Shown here: positions 25,512 through 34,458 of the stretch, one piece after another
Position numbering within the stretch: the stretch's first letter is position 1
Layout: every line of letters starts with the position of its first letter
Source of the DNA: Bacteroidota bacterium
Lineage (GTDB): Bacteria > Bacteroidota > Bacteroidia > AKYH767-A > OLB10
Assembly: GCA_016717725.1 (NCBI GenBank)
Contig: JADKFA010000001.1
Span: forward strand, 62,001 to 126,000
Direction: 5' to 3'
DNA: 64,000 bases
Translations under genes and position numbers: made by a program
Notes under the pieces: model-generated
Told to the model about the DNA's origin: nothing
Seen by the model: the letters and a program-made list of their open reading frames with translations, nothing else
Databases searched by the model: none

Positions 25512-26888
25512 TTACCCAAACAACAATTCAAAAACCTCTTCTACTTTTCCAACAGGAATTACTTTGATGGTCGAATTGTCTTTCAATTTGTCTGTTCCTG
25601 TATTATAACTCGAGACAAATATTTTCTTGAAACCTAATCGAGCAGCTTCGTTGATTCTGGCTTCTATACGATTCACGGGACGAATCTCACCAGTCAACCC
25701 CACTTCCCCAGCAAAACAGTAAGAGGGATCGATGGATAAATCTTCAGAAGAAGAAAGTATAGCACAGATAATAGCAAGGTCAATAGCAGGATCTTCAACA
25801 CGTATTCCTCCAGCAATATTTAAAAAAACATCTTTAGCACCTAATTTAAAACCGCAACGTTTTTCGAGAACAGCTAAAATCATATTCAATCGACGCAAAT
25901 CATAACCGGTAGTGGAACGCTGTGGTGTGCCATACACGGCAGAGCTCACCAAGGCTTGCGATTCAATTAAGAATGGACGAACGCCTTCCATCGTACAGGC
26001 AACAGCGGTTCCGCTTAAGCTTGCATCGCGTTGTGATAAAAGTAATGCGGACGGATTGGCAACTTCAACCAAGCCTGCACCTTGCATTTCATAAATTCCA
26101 AGTTCGGCGGTAGATCCAAATCTGTTTTTTTTAGCACGAAGAATTCGATACACATGATGACGATCACCTTCAAACTGCAAAACGGTATCCACCATATGTT
26201 CCAATACTTTTGGTCCTGCTATGGAACCTTCTTTTGTAATATGTCCGATGAGTAACACAGGAGTAGCTGTTTCCTTAGCAAAACGCAACAATTCTCCTGC
26301 GCATCCACGTATTTGAGAAACAGTTCCGGGAGCTGATTCATATACATTCGAATACAACGTTTGAATAGAATCCACAATGACTAAATCGGGTTGCAGCACT
26401 TCTATTTGGTGAAAAATTTGTTGTGTTGTCGTTTCCGTCAAGATATAACATTCACTTTGCAATTTACCAATACGCTCGGCACGCATCCTTACTTGATGTT
26501 CGCTTTCCTCTCCTGATATGTATAAAATTTTCTTCCCCTTTAAATTAATTGCGAGTTGCAAGAGCAGTGTTGATTTTCCGATACCGGGTTCACCACCCAA
26601 TAAAATTAAGGATCCAGGAACTATACCGCCACCCAGTACACGCATCAATTCATTATCAGGAATTATTATCCGCGGACTTGATTCCAAAGCAATTTCAGAA
26701 ATCAACCTTGGCTTATTTGCTTTAGATTCTTTGAGGGGAGATGTTCTCCATTGATTTTCTTTTGCTGTAGGTTGAATTACTTCTTCCGCATAGGTATTCC
26801 ATTCGTTACACGAAGGACATTTACCAATCCACTTCACGGAATTAGCTCCACAATTTTGACAATAAAATACTGTTTTCGTTTTTGCCAT
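25512..26888 (-). CDS. radA: DNA repair protein RadA
   Basis: RecA-related branch-migration ATPase of 458 residues. It has an N-terminal zinc finger (CQNCGANSVKWIGKCPSC), Walker A GEPGIGKSTLL, the RadA-specific KNRFG motif (LRAKKNRFGST) and a C-terminal Lon-protease-like domain (LNIAGGIRVEDPAIDLAI, then GEVGLTGEIRPV). It helps process recombination intermediates in the cytoplasm. The length is normal and it is intact. Confidence 0.96.
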   Translation of the reverse strand: MAKTKTVFYCQNCGANSVKWIGKCPSCNEWNTYAEEVIQPTAKENQWRTSPLKESKANKPRLISEIALESSPRIIIPDNELMRVLGGGIVPGSLILLGGEPGIGKSTLLLQLAINLKGKKILYISGEESEHQVRMRAERIGKLQSECYILTETTTQQIFHQIEVLQPDLVIVDSIQTLYSNVYESAPGTVSQIRGCAGELLRFAKETATPVLLIGHITKEGSIAGPKVLEHMVDTVLQFEGDRHHVYRILRAKKNRFGSTAELGIYEMQGAGLVEVANPSALLLSQRDASLSGTAVACTMEGVRPFLIESQALVSSAVYGTPQRSTTGYDLRRLNMILAVLEKRCGFKLGAKDVFLNIAGGIRVEDPAIDLAIICAILSSSEDLSIDPSYCFAGEVGLTGEIRPVNRIEARINEAARLGFKKIFVSSYNTGTDKLKDNSTIKVIPVGKVEEVFELLFG

Positions 26889-26942
26889 TATACTTTACTT
26901 CTAATAAAAAAATACATTTTGATTATTTATTCATTAAAAAAA

Positions 26943-27431
26943 CTAATACACTTTTTGTAACATATGCACATCGTGAAAAGCACCAAACTTTACTCCTACT
27001 TCACGCAATGTACCTATCACGGAAAAACCAAGTCGTTCATGCAAATAAACACTTTGTTCATTCCCATGTGTTATTCTTGCAATCAACGAATGCAGTCCCA
27101 ATTGTTCACCTTCCAAAACCAATACTTCAAGCAATTGCTTACCCACTCCTTGTTTCCTAAAATCCTTATGCACATACAAACTAGTTTCGGCGGTAGAATT
27201 ATACGCAGCACGTTCACTCCATCTACTTAAAGAAGCATAACCAATTACCACTTCATTCAATTCTGCTACAATAACAGGATGAATGGATTTATGTGCTCTA
27301 AACCAATCTACACGATCTTCTAAACTTTTCTCTTCAGTATCAAATGTAGCTGTTGTGGTTAGAATAGCTTCATTATAAATTTCGGTGATACGAGGCACAT
27401 CTTTCTCTGTGGCTGGACGAATGGTAATCAT
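26943..27431 (-). CDS. GNAT N-acetyltransferase, phosphinothricin acetyltransferase-like (MnaT/YncA)
   Basis: A 162-residue acetyltransferase. Family marks are IYNEAILTTTATFDTEEKSLEDRVDWF near the N-terminus, the acetyl-CoA loop VHKDFRKQGVGKQLLEVL and the final LHERLGFSVIGTLREVGVKFGAFHDV, the typical end of the PAT/YncA group. Natural substrates in this group include methionine derivatives and phosphinothricin; which one applies cannot be told. Confidence 0.87.
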   Translation of the reverse strand: MITIRPATEKDVPRITEIYNEAILTTTATFDTEEKSLEDRVDWFRAHKSIHPVIVAELNEVVIGYASLSRWSERAAYNSTAETSLYVHKDFRKQGVGKQLLEVLVLEGEQLGLHSLIARITHGNEQSVYLHERLGFSVIGTLREVGVKFGAFHDVHMLQKVY

Positions 27432-27495
27432 ACTTCAAAATTAGCGAAATAACAATTGCAGCATTAAATATATAAAGAATGTTCGCTATTCATCC

Positions 27496-28545
27496 TCAAG
27501 CATTAAAAAAATTCTTAACCATTAATTCTACACCTGTGCCTGGTAAAGAAGAAAGTAACAATGAACCATTTTCATAATTAGCTCCTGTAAAAGGATCATT
27601 ACTAATCAATCTTGGGCCATCCAAATCCACCCAATCGGCCCATGGGCTCAATTGTGCTGCTGCCATGGCTCCGCAAGTACCTTCTGACATACATCCTACC
27701 AATACTTTTAATCCAAGTTTATTGGCTTTACGAACTAGTGCTTGGGCAGGCTCTATTCCTCCGCACTTTAATAATTTTACATTTATACCATGGCATACTG
27801 AACTTAATCTTTCTAAATCAGCCATTCCCTGTATGGATTCATCTAAAATAATAGGCAATGGTGACGATTGAAATAAACCAGCATATTCTTTCTCTAAGTT
27901 AACAGGAAGGGGCTGTTCAACAAACAAACAATTTCGTTCTTTTAGCCAATGCATCCATTCCAAACTTTCAGCAACACTTGTCCATGCTTGATTTGCGTCA
28001 ACACAAAAAGGAGAAGTAGAATTCTTCAAATAAGCATCAATTCTTTCCTTATCATTATCACCTCCTAATTTTATTTTGAAAAATGTAAAATCGGAAGAAT
28101 CATTCAATTTCTGAATAAGCACATCCGTTGAACTGATGCCTAACGTAAATGAACATAACACTTTCTTCGCTTCTTGGATTTCAAAAATGTTACGAACAGT
28201 TTGTTGAGTTAGTCGGGCAAATAGATCATACATCGCAATATCGACAGCTGTTTTAAGTGGCTTAGGAATTATCGAATTTCCTTCAGCCAATTTCGCCATT
28301 GTTGACCGAATCGCATCACTTCCTTTCATTTCAGCAGGAAAATATTGATGAAAACTATTCACTAAAGCCTGAACATCATATCCTAAATATGGAGGAATGG
28401 CAGCTTCCCCATATCCTTCTATACCCATAAATGATGCTTTTATAAAAATGGCTTCTGTACTATTTCTAGTACCATGCGCTATTCCAAAAGGACTATTAAA
28501 CAACAATTGAAAATACTTGATACTTAATTGTAAACTTTCTCCCAT
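27496..28545 (-). CDS. Dipeptide epimerase (enolase superfamily)
   Basis: Muconate-lactonizing/dipeptide epimerase subgroup, 349 residues, probably an L-Ala-D/L-Glu epimerase acting in peptidoglycan peptide recycling. The KxK catalytic pair is in FFKIKLGG. The metal ligands are in FCVDANQAW, LFVEQPLPV and IILDESI. The second catalytic lysine is in GINVKLLKCGGI. An N-terminal capping domain precedes the TIM barrel. The product assignment follows the common Bacteroidetes member; related epimerases have other dipeptide preferences. Confidence 0.88.
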   Translation of the reverse strand: MGESLQLSIKYFQLLFNSPFGIAHGTRNSTEAIFIKASFMGIEGYGEAAIPPYLGYDVQALVNSFHQYFPAEMKGSDAIRSTMAKLAEGNSIIPKPLKTAVDIAMYDLFARLTQQTVRNIFEIQEAKKVLCSFTLGISSTDVLIQKLNDSSDFTFFKIKLGGDNDKERIDAYLKNSTSPFCVDANQAWTSVAESLEWMHWLKERNCLFVEQPLPVNLEKEYAGLFQSSPLPIILDESIQGMADLERLSSVCHGINVKLLKCGGIEPAQALVRKANKLGLKVLVGCMSEGTCGAMAAAQLSPWADWVDLDGPRLISNDPFTGANYENGSLLLSSLPGTGVELMVKNFFNA

Positions 28546-28633
28546 ATCGACAAAGTTATAAAAAGGAATGTCAAAATTTTATTTACTTTTAAAATAAACA
28601 ACTATAAACCTATTCATATAAAAAAATAAAATT

Positions 28634-29818
28634 ATGAGAATCACAATACTCCTATGTTGCCTTCTCTTTTCCTCTGCAAAAGCACAAACTCCGTTGCGGT
28701 TAAAGCTGACGGAGATAGCGAGAGGATTCACTTCTCCTATTGGTTTATTCTCACCAACAGATGCAACAGATCGTCTTTTTGTGATGGAACAGGGTGGAAA
28801 AGTAAAAATTATTCAGAACGGAATCAAAATCGAAAAACCATTTATCAATATTTCATCTCAATTAGATGGACTGAACATCGCCTATTCTGAAAAGGGATTA
28901 TTGGGAATGGCATTTCATCCTGACTACAAAAAAAATGGATTGTTCTATCTCTATTACTCGGCTAAAACTCAACTGAGAGGAATGGATCATGAAAGCAGAA
29001 TTTCTGAGTTCAAAGTTTCAGCCAATCCCAACCTGGCAGATGATAAAAGCGAAAGAGTGTTACTTACCATTCCACAACCAGAAAGCAATCACAACGGTGG
29101 GCAAATGGTTTTTGGTGCCGATGGATTTTTATACATTGGATTAGGAGATGGTGGCGGTGGTGGTGACCAACATGGTGTGAGTGGAAACGGACAAAACCTA
29201 AATACCTTGTTAGGAAAAATAATTCGGATAGATGTAAACACATCCAAAGGTTATAAAATACCCTCCGACAACCCCTTCGCTAAAAGTGAAACCATTCAAC
29301 CAGAAATATGGGCTAGTGGACTGAGAAATCCATGGCGATTTTCATTTGATCGAGCCACTCAAAAACTCTTCTGTGCCGATGTAGGTCAAAACAAATATGA
29401 AGAAGTTAACATCATTGAAAAGGGAAAAAATTATGGTTGGCGTTTGATGGAGGGCAATCATTGCTTTGATCCACCCGAAGGATGCGACACCAAGAAATAT
29501 GCAGCACCCATCGCAGAATATGATCATTCGGAAGGGGTTAGTGTAATTGGTGGATATGTATATCGCGGCAGGGAATTTCCTTCCTTACACGGATACTATA
29601 TTTTTGGTGATTGGAATGGAGTATTATTTTACTTGCTTCAAAATGAAAAAACCAAATTGTGGGATCGAGGACCTATCTTTACCGAAAAAGAAAACAATGA
29701 AATTAACGGCAAAATAAATAGTTTTGGAGAAGATGAGAGAGGAAATATTTATATTGTCACCCAAAAACTCTTTGGACCAAAAAGTCCGACAGGTGTAATT
29801 TACAAAATAGGCTACTAA
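28634..29818 (+). CDS. PQQ-dependent sugar dehydrogenase (glucose/sorbosone type)
   Basis: Exported six-bladed beta-propeller quinoprotein of 394 residues (GDH-B/YliI family). The signal peptide ends near SSAKAQ. Typical segments are GLFSPTDATDRLFVMEQGGKVKI, KGLLGMAFHPDYKKNGLFYLYYS, ESNHNGGQMVFGADGFLYIGLGDGGGGGDQHG (catalytic His and the Gly-rich turn), NPWRFSFD and ADVGQNKYEEVNII. It oxidises aldoses or similar sugars with PQQ. No PQQ synthesis genes are in the window. The stop overlaps the next start by one base. Confidence 0.9.
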   Translation: MRITILLCCLLFSSAKAQTPLRLKLTEIARGFTSPIGLFSPTDATDRLFVMEQGGKVKIIQNGIKIEKPFINISSQLDGLNIAYSEKGLLGMAFHPDYKKNGLFYLYYSAKTQLRGMDHESRISEFKVSANPNLADDKSERVLLTIPQPESNHNGGQMVFGADGFLYIGLGDGGGGGDQHGVSGNGQNLNTLLGKIIRIDVNTSKGYKIPSDNPFAKSETIQPEIWASGLRNPWRFSFDRATQKLFCADVGQNKYEEVNIIEKGKNYGWRLMEGNHCFDPPEGCDTKKYAAPIAEYDHSEGVSVIGGYVYRGREFPSLHGYYIFGDWNGVLFYLLQNEKTKLWDRGPIFTEKENNEINGKINSFGEDERGNIYIVTQKLFGPKSPTGVIYKIGY

Positions 29819-31203
29819 TGCGACTTGCAGATTTAATAAAAAAAGAAAGTGTACTCTGGGTATTGTTAATATCCACACAACTTTTTTTCTTTGCATACGC
29901 ACAACTTCACCAACATACCAAGACGGCTGACTCCGATGAGTACATTTATCAAGCAAAAAATTTAGTTGATCATTTCTCTACCTATAGTGGCGATTACAAC
30001 GCTTCAAATTTAGATATTTCACTTTACGACCGAAGGACACCAGGGTATCCTGTATTTTTAATACTCACTAAAATTATTTTTAATTCAGATTTTCTGCCAC
30101 TATTCTTACAATGCGTTCTATCCCTATTAAACATATTCATTGGCTATAAAATATTAAAGTTAATAAGTCCAGACACAAAAAAAACATATTTATATCTCTT
30201 TTTCTTTTTATTCTTTCCAAGTCAATTTATTTATGCTACTGTTTTCATGACAGAAATACTTTTTCAAGCTACACTACTACTTTGCATTTATTATTTATTG
30301 CATTTCGAAAAAAGCGGGAAATACAACTATTTTTATATCTACCATGTATTGCTTGCTATTGCTTATATCATTAAGCCTGTGGCACTTTTTCTATGGCTAG
30401 GTTATAGTTTATATAGTATTATTGCGCATAACAAACGTGGAATTGCAAGACGACAAATTGCAGCAGCATTATTTCATGTACTTTTATTAGGCAGTTTTTT
30501 TCTTAAAAACTATCATCAAACTGGGATAGCTGAATATTCAGGAATTGGCAGAAAATTGTTAATCAATTATAATATGCCCGCCTTGCTCACCTTTTATGAA
30601 AATGAGACTTATGCTAAAAACAAAATAGATTCTTTACAATACATCTTAACCAACGAGTCCTATGCTTCTCAATGTGCTACAACCGACTTATTCATTCGGC
30701 AAGAAATCACAGCACATCCTCTCCATTTCATTCTTTTACAGGGCTATGGATCCATTAAATTTCTACTTGAAACTGGAAGATGGGATCTTGAATTATGGCG
30801 AATAGGCTATGAAAATGTCGAAAATATTCCTTCCTTAAAACGCACATACTCTTTGAATGGAATAAGCGGAGTCCTTCACGAATTAAATCGATGGTCAATT
30901 TTCTTTCTAATCTATTATGGCTTAGTTATCCTAGCAACTATTGCTCTCTTCCTATTGTTCGTGGTCAGTCTCTTTAAAAAGTCGATAACTCGTTGGCACA
31001 AACTTCTACTTGTTTCAACCATTATTTACTTCGCATTACTTTCGGGACCATCAGCTTCAGCAAGATTTAGGCTTCCCGTATTTCCTATTCTTGTTATACT
31101 TGCAGTGAGTAGCTTTAATAAAAATGAATATCCATCTCTTACCTCCATCTCACAAGGCCGGTCTACTAATTTTCGACAAAAAATAAATAAATTTAAAAAT
31201 TAA
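29818..31203 (+). CDS. Polytopic membrane protein, GT39/ArnT-like glycosyltransferase
   Basis: Inner-membrane protein of 461 residues with about ten hydrophobic helices. The first periplasmic loop contains DSDEYIYQAKNL followed by YDRRTPGYPVFL, the acidic-pair and RxPGYP pattern of GT-C fold transferases that use polyprenyl-phosphate sugars. The acceptor is unknown. It is coupled by TAATG to the sugar dehydrogenase and lies just before lnt, so it may act on envelope glycans. The end of the protein is basic and cytoplasmic. Confidence 0.7.
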   Translation: MRLADLIKKESVLWVLLISTQLFFFAYAQLHQHTKTADSDEYIYQAKNLVDHFSTYSGDYNASNLDISLYDRRTPGYPVFLILTKIIFNSDFLPLFLQCVLSLLNIFIGYKILKLISPDTKKTYLYLFFFLFFPSQFIYATVFMTEILFQATLLLCIYYLLHFEKSGKYNYFYIYHVLLAIAYIIKPVALFLWLGYSLYSIIAHNKRGIARRQIAAALFHVLLLGSFFLKNYHQTGIAEYSGIGRKLLINYNMPALLTFYENETYAKNKIDSLQYILTNESYASQCATTDLFIRQEITAHPLHFILLQGYGSIKFLLETGRWDLELWRIGYENVENIPSLKRTYSLNGISGVLHELNRWSIFFLIYYGLVILATIALFLLFVVSLFKKSITRWHKLLLVSTIIYFALLSGPSASARFRLPVFPILVILAVSSFNKNEYPSLTSISQGRSTNFRQKINKFKN

Positions 31204-31213
31204 AATTTCCCAT

Positions 31214-31221
31214 TAAATTTG
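31214..31221 (+). promoter_or_regulatory. -7 promoter box before lnt
   Basis: TAaaTTTG ending 6 nt before ATG 31228. The box overlaps the upstream TTG that would otherwise be the start, so I prefer ATG 31228. The -33 region is not convincing. Confidence 0.35.
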
Positions 31222-31227
31222 CAGTCC

Positions 31228-32823
31228 ATGAACAGTAAGGATACACCATTTTATAAAATAATATTAGCCTTAACATCTGCCATTCTTTTTTGGATTGCCT
31301 GGCCCGCCAATGGGTTTGCGCCCTTACTTTTTGTTGCATTAATTCCATTATTGCTGCTTGAAAATACAGTACATCAACAGAAAATAATTAAAAATAAATC
31401 ATTACTTTTTCCTTACACCTATTTAAGTTTTTTTCTCTTTAACATTTTCAATACTTGGTGGATTTGGTATGCGAGTCCATTTGGAATGTTTGGTGCCGTT
31501 GCTGCAAATGCATTATTAATGACCATCACCTTCCATTTTTTCCATATAACACGATTGAAATTTGGAAATGGAATTGGCTATACATCTTTACCAATTTATT
31601 GGGTAGCTTTCGAATATTTCCATCTAGATTGGGATCTTAGCTGGACCTGGCTTAATCTCGGAAATGGATTTGCTTCTTGGGTAAATATGGTTCAATGGTA
31701 TGAATACACAGGAGTACTTGGTGGAACTTTTTGGATCATTCTGATCAATATTTTTGTTTATCATTTCATTCAAGATGGAAAAAAGACGAAACCAAAAATT
31801 GCATTAATTCTATTTTTTCTACTAAGTATTCCAATCGGAATTTCATTTCTTATTTTAAATAATTACTATGAAAAATCAGATCCCATTGAAGCAGTCATAG
31901 TACAACCCAATATTGATCCATATCATGAGAAATTTAGTGGAAATAGCGATCAACAACTCACTAAAATACTTCAACTTGCCATTAGTCAACTCAGCAATAA
32001 AACTCAACTTTTAGTATTACCAGAAACAGCATTGCCAGATGGAATTTGGAATTCAGATTTAGAAATTCATCCACAAATAGAACGTATAAAAGAGTTTGTT
32101 AAAAATTATCCCAACCTTAAAATACTAACTGGACTTTCTTATTATCGCTATTTTTCTCCTGATGAAAAAATTAGCTCTACTGCTCGTAAATTTCTTGATG
32201 GCCCAGGTCATTATGATGCATACAACGCTGCTATCCAAATCAGCAATGGTAGTAAAATGCCATTGCATTTCAAATCCAAATTAGTACCTGGAGTAGAGAA
32301 AATGCCATTCCCGAGTATTTTTGGTTACCTCGATGATTTTGCCATTGATTTAGGTGGAACAACAGGAAGTTTAGGCTACCAAGAATCACCAAGCGTTTTT
32401 AAAAGTGAAAAAATTATTGCTGCTCCTGTAATATGTTACGAATCTGTTTATGGAGATTATGTTGGTGAATATATTCGTAAAGGCGCTAACGTTATATGCA
32501 TCATGACGAATGATGGTTGGTGGGATGACACGCCAGGTTATAGACAACATTGTCAGTATGCCCGCTTGAGAGCAATTGAACACAGAAGAAGCATAGTACG
32601 ATCGGCAAATACTGGAATTTCTTGTTTTATTAACCAAAAAGGAGAAATTACTCAGCCTACCGAATGGTGGGTTCCAGCGTGTATCAAACAAGAAATCAAT
32701 TTAAACAACGAACTCACTTTTTACTCTCAACAGGGAGATCTAATAGGTCGCTGCTCATTTTTTGGTGCAGCCTTCTTCTTGGCAATCACTTTTTTAGGTC
32801 TGCTCTTCAAACGCAAAAAATAA
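31228..32823 (+). CDS. lnt: Apolipoprotein N-acyltransferase
   Basis: Inner-membrane enzyme that adds the third acyl chain to lipoproteins. About 531 residues. The first 200 contain six or seven helices (ILFWIAWPANGFAPLLFVALIPLLLLE; SWTWLNLGNGFASWVNMVQWYEYTG). The periplasmic nitrilase domain follows with catalytic Glu in LVLPETALPDG, Lys in FKSKLVPGVEKMPFP and Cys in APVICYESVYG. A final helix (FFGAAFFLAITFLGLLF) closes the protein. Lnt fits the many lipoproteins in this window. Confidence 0.95.
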   Translation: MNSKDTPFYKIILALTSAILFWIAWPANGFAPLLFVALIPLLLLENTVHQQKIIKNKSLLFPYTYLSFFLFNIFNTWWIWYASPFGMFGAVAANALLMTITFHFFHITRLKFGNGIGYTSLPIYWVAFEYFHLDWDLSWTWLNLGNGFASWVNMVQWYEYTGVLGGTFWIILINIFVYHFIQDGKKTKPKIALILFFLLSIPIGISFLILNNYYEKSDPIEAVIVQPNIDPYHEKFSGNSDQQLTKILQLAISQLSNKTQLLVLPETALPDGIWNSDLEIHPQIERIKEFVKNYPNLKILTGLSYYRYFSPDEKISSTARKFLDGPGHYDAYNAAIQISNGSKMPLHFKSKLVPGVEKMPFPSIFGYLDDFAIDLGGTTGSLGYQESPSVFKSEKIIAAPVICYESVYGDYVGEYIRKGANVICIMTNDGWWDDTPGYRQHCQYARLRAIEHRRSIVRSANTGISCFINQKGEITQPTEWWVPACIKQEINLNNELTFYSQQGDLIGRCSFFGAAFFLAITFLGLLFKRKK

Positions 32824-32848
32824 ATTCCGACTTCACCTTTTTTACGAC

Positions 32849-32856
32849 TAATTTTG
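32849..32856 (+). promoter_or_regulatory. -7 promoter box before lpd
   Basis: TAatTTTG, 20 nt before the ATG of the dihydrolipoyl dehydrogenase gene. It fits the Bacteroidetes consensus. Confidence 0.4.
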
Positions 32857-32876
32857 CATTACTAAAATAAAATGAA

Positions 32877-34283
32877 ATGTCAGTGTACGACGCTATAGTG
32901 ATTGGATCAGGCCCAGGAGGATATGTTGCCGCTATCCGACTTGCCCAACTCGGAAAAAAAACAGCATTGATTGAAAGATACAGTGCTCTAGGCGGAACTT
33001 GTTTAAATGTAGGATGCATTCCTTCAAAAGCTTTACTTGATTCTTCTGAACATTTTCATCAAGCCAAACATCAATTCAATGCACATGGAATTGAGGTGGT
33101 AGATTTGAAATTAGATTTTAATAAAATGGTGCAACGAAAAGCTGAAGTAGTTTCACAAACTGTTGATGGTATTCGTTTCTTAATGAAAAAGAATAAAATT
33201 ACAGTGTACCAAGGACATGGTAGTTTTAAAGATGCTAAAAGCATCATGATAACAAAAGACGATGGCACCACAGAAATAATTACAGGCGAAAAAATAATTA
33301 TTGCTACAGGTTCAAAACCTTCTTCATTAAAAGGAGTCACCATCGACAAAAAACGAATTATTACTTCCACGGAAGCTTTAAAACTTGATGTAGTTCCAAA
33401 ACATTTATTGGTTATTGGCGGAGGTGTTATTGGTCTTGAGTTAGGTTCTGTTTACGCCCGCTTAGGAGCTAAAGTGAGTGTGATTGAATTTGCAGATGGA
33501 ATTATTCCAGCTATGGATCGATCATTAGGAAAAGAATTGCAGAAAATTTTACATAAGCAAGGTTTTAACTTTTATTTAAATCATGGAGTTACTTCTGTTA
33601 CTTCACAAGATAACCAAGTAACTTTAAAAGCAACATCCAATAAAGATGGAAAAGAGATTGAACTTAGTGGTGATTACTGTTTAGTTTCTACTGGACGATC
33701 TCCCTACACAGCGAATCTAGGCTTAGAAAATATCGGAATTAATTTAGATGAAAGGGGAAGAATTCCAGTGAATGAATTTTTAGAAACCACTTCACCTGGA
33801 ATTTATGCCATTGGTGATGTGGTGAAAGGTGCTATGCTTGCTCATAAAGCCGAAGAAGAAGGTGTTTTTGTGGCTGAACATATTGCTAGACAAAAACCAC
33901 ATATCAACTATTTATTAATTCCAGGGGTAGTTTATACCTGGCCAGAAGTTGCATCCGTTGGATATACAGAAGAAGAATTGAAAAGTAAATTAGTAAAATA
34001 TAAATCTGGAAGTTTTCCATTTAAAGCCAGCGGTCGCGCTCGAGCTAGTATGGATTTAGATGGTTTTATAAAAGTACTGAGTGATTCCACGACGGATGAA
34101 ATATTAGGAGTACATATGATTGGACCGAGGGCGGCGGATATGATTGCTGAGGCGGTTGTTGCCATGGAATTTAAAGCTTCCGCTGAAGATATTGCTCGAA
34201 TTAGTCATGCTCATCCAACCTATTCTGAATCTTTCAAAGAAGCTTGTTTGGCTGCAAGTGACAATAGAGCATTGCATATTTAA
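32877..34283 (+). CDS. lpdA: Dihydrolipoyl dehydrogenase (E3)
   Basis: FAD-dependent E3 subunit of 2-oxoacid dehydrogenase and glycine cleavage complexes, 468 residues, cytoplasmic. It shows the FAD motif GSGPGGYVAAIRLAQLG, the redox disulfide GGTCLNVGCIPSKALL, the NAD motif GGGVIGLELGSVYARLGA and the C-terminal HAHPTYSE with the catalytic His-Glu dyad. The length is standard. It stands alone, without E1/E2 genes, as is common for a shared E3. Confidence 0.97.
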   Translation: MSVYDAIVIGSGPGGYVAAIRLAQLGKKTALIERYSALGGTCLNVGCIPSKALLDSSEHFHQAKHQFNAHGIEVVDLKLDFNKMVQRKAEVVSQTVDGIRFLMKKNKITVYQGHGSFKDAKSIMITKDDGTTEIITGEKIIIATGSKPSSLKGVTIDKKRIITSTEALKLDVVPKHLLVIGGGVIGLELGSVYARLGAKVSVIEFADGIIPAMDRSLGKELQKILHKQGFNFYLNHGVTSVTSQDNQVTLKATSNKDGKEIELSGDYCLVSTGRSPYTANLGLENIGINLDERGRIPVNEFLETTSPGIYAIGDVVKGAMLAHKAEEEGVFVAEHIARQKPHINYLLIPGVVYTWPEVASVGYTEEELKSKLVKYKSGSFPFKASGRARASMDLDGFIKVLSDSTTDEILGVHMIGPRAADMIAEAVVAMEFKASAEDIARISHAHPTYSESFKEACLAASDNRALHI

Positions 34284-34458
34284 TAAATCATAGAAAACAT
34301 TTAATATTACTTTTTATTTATAATGCTGTCTAATTAACCGCCTACATTTGAATTAAGAACAACTGATTAGCAATAATTTATGTCTATTACAACGATCTTG
34401 CTTTAGTATTACCTTTTCTAGCCCTATTTTAGTAGAATTAAATAAAAACAACAGTTAA
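34284..34458. other. Intergenic spacer
   Basis: No gene, hairpin or repeat of note was found in these 175 bases. The DNA is AT-rich and presumably holds the promoter of the T9SS cargo gene. Confidence 0.5.
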
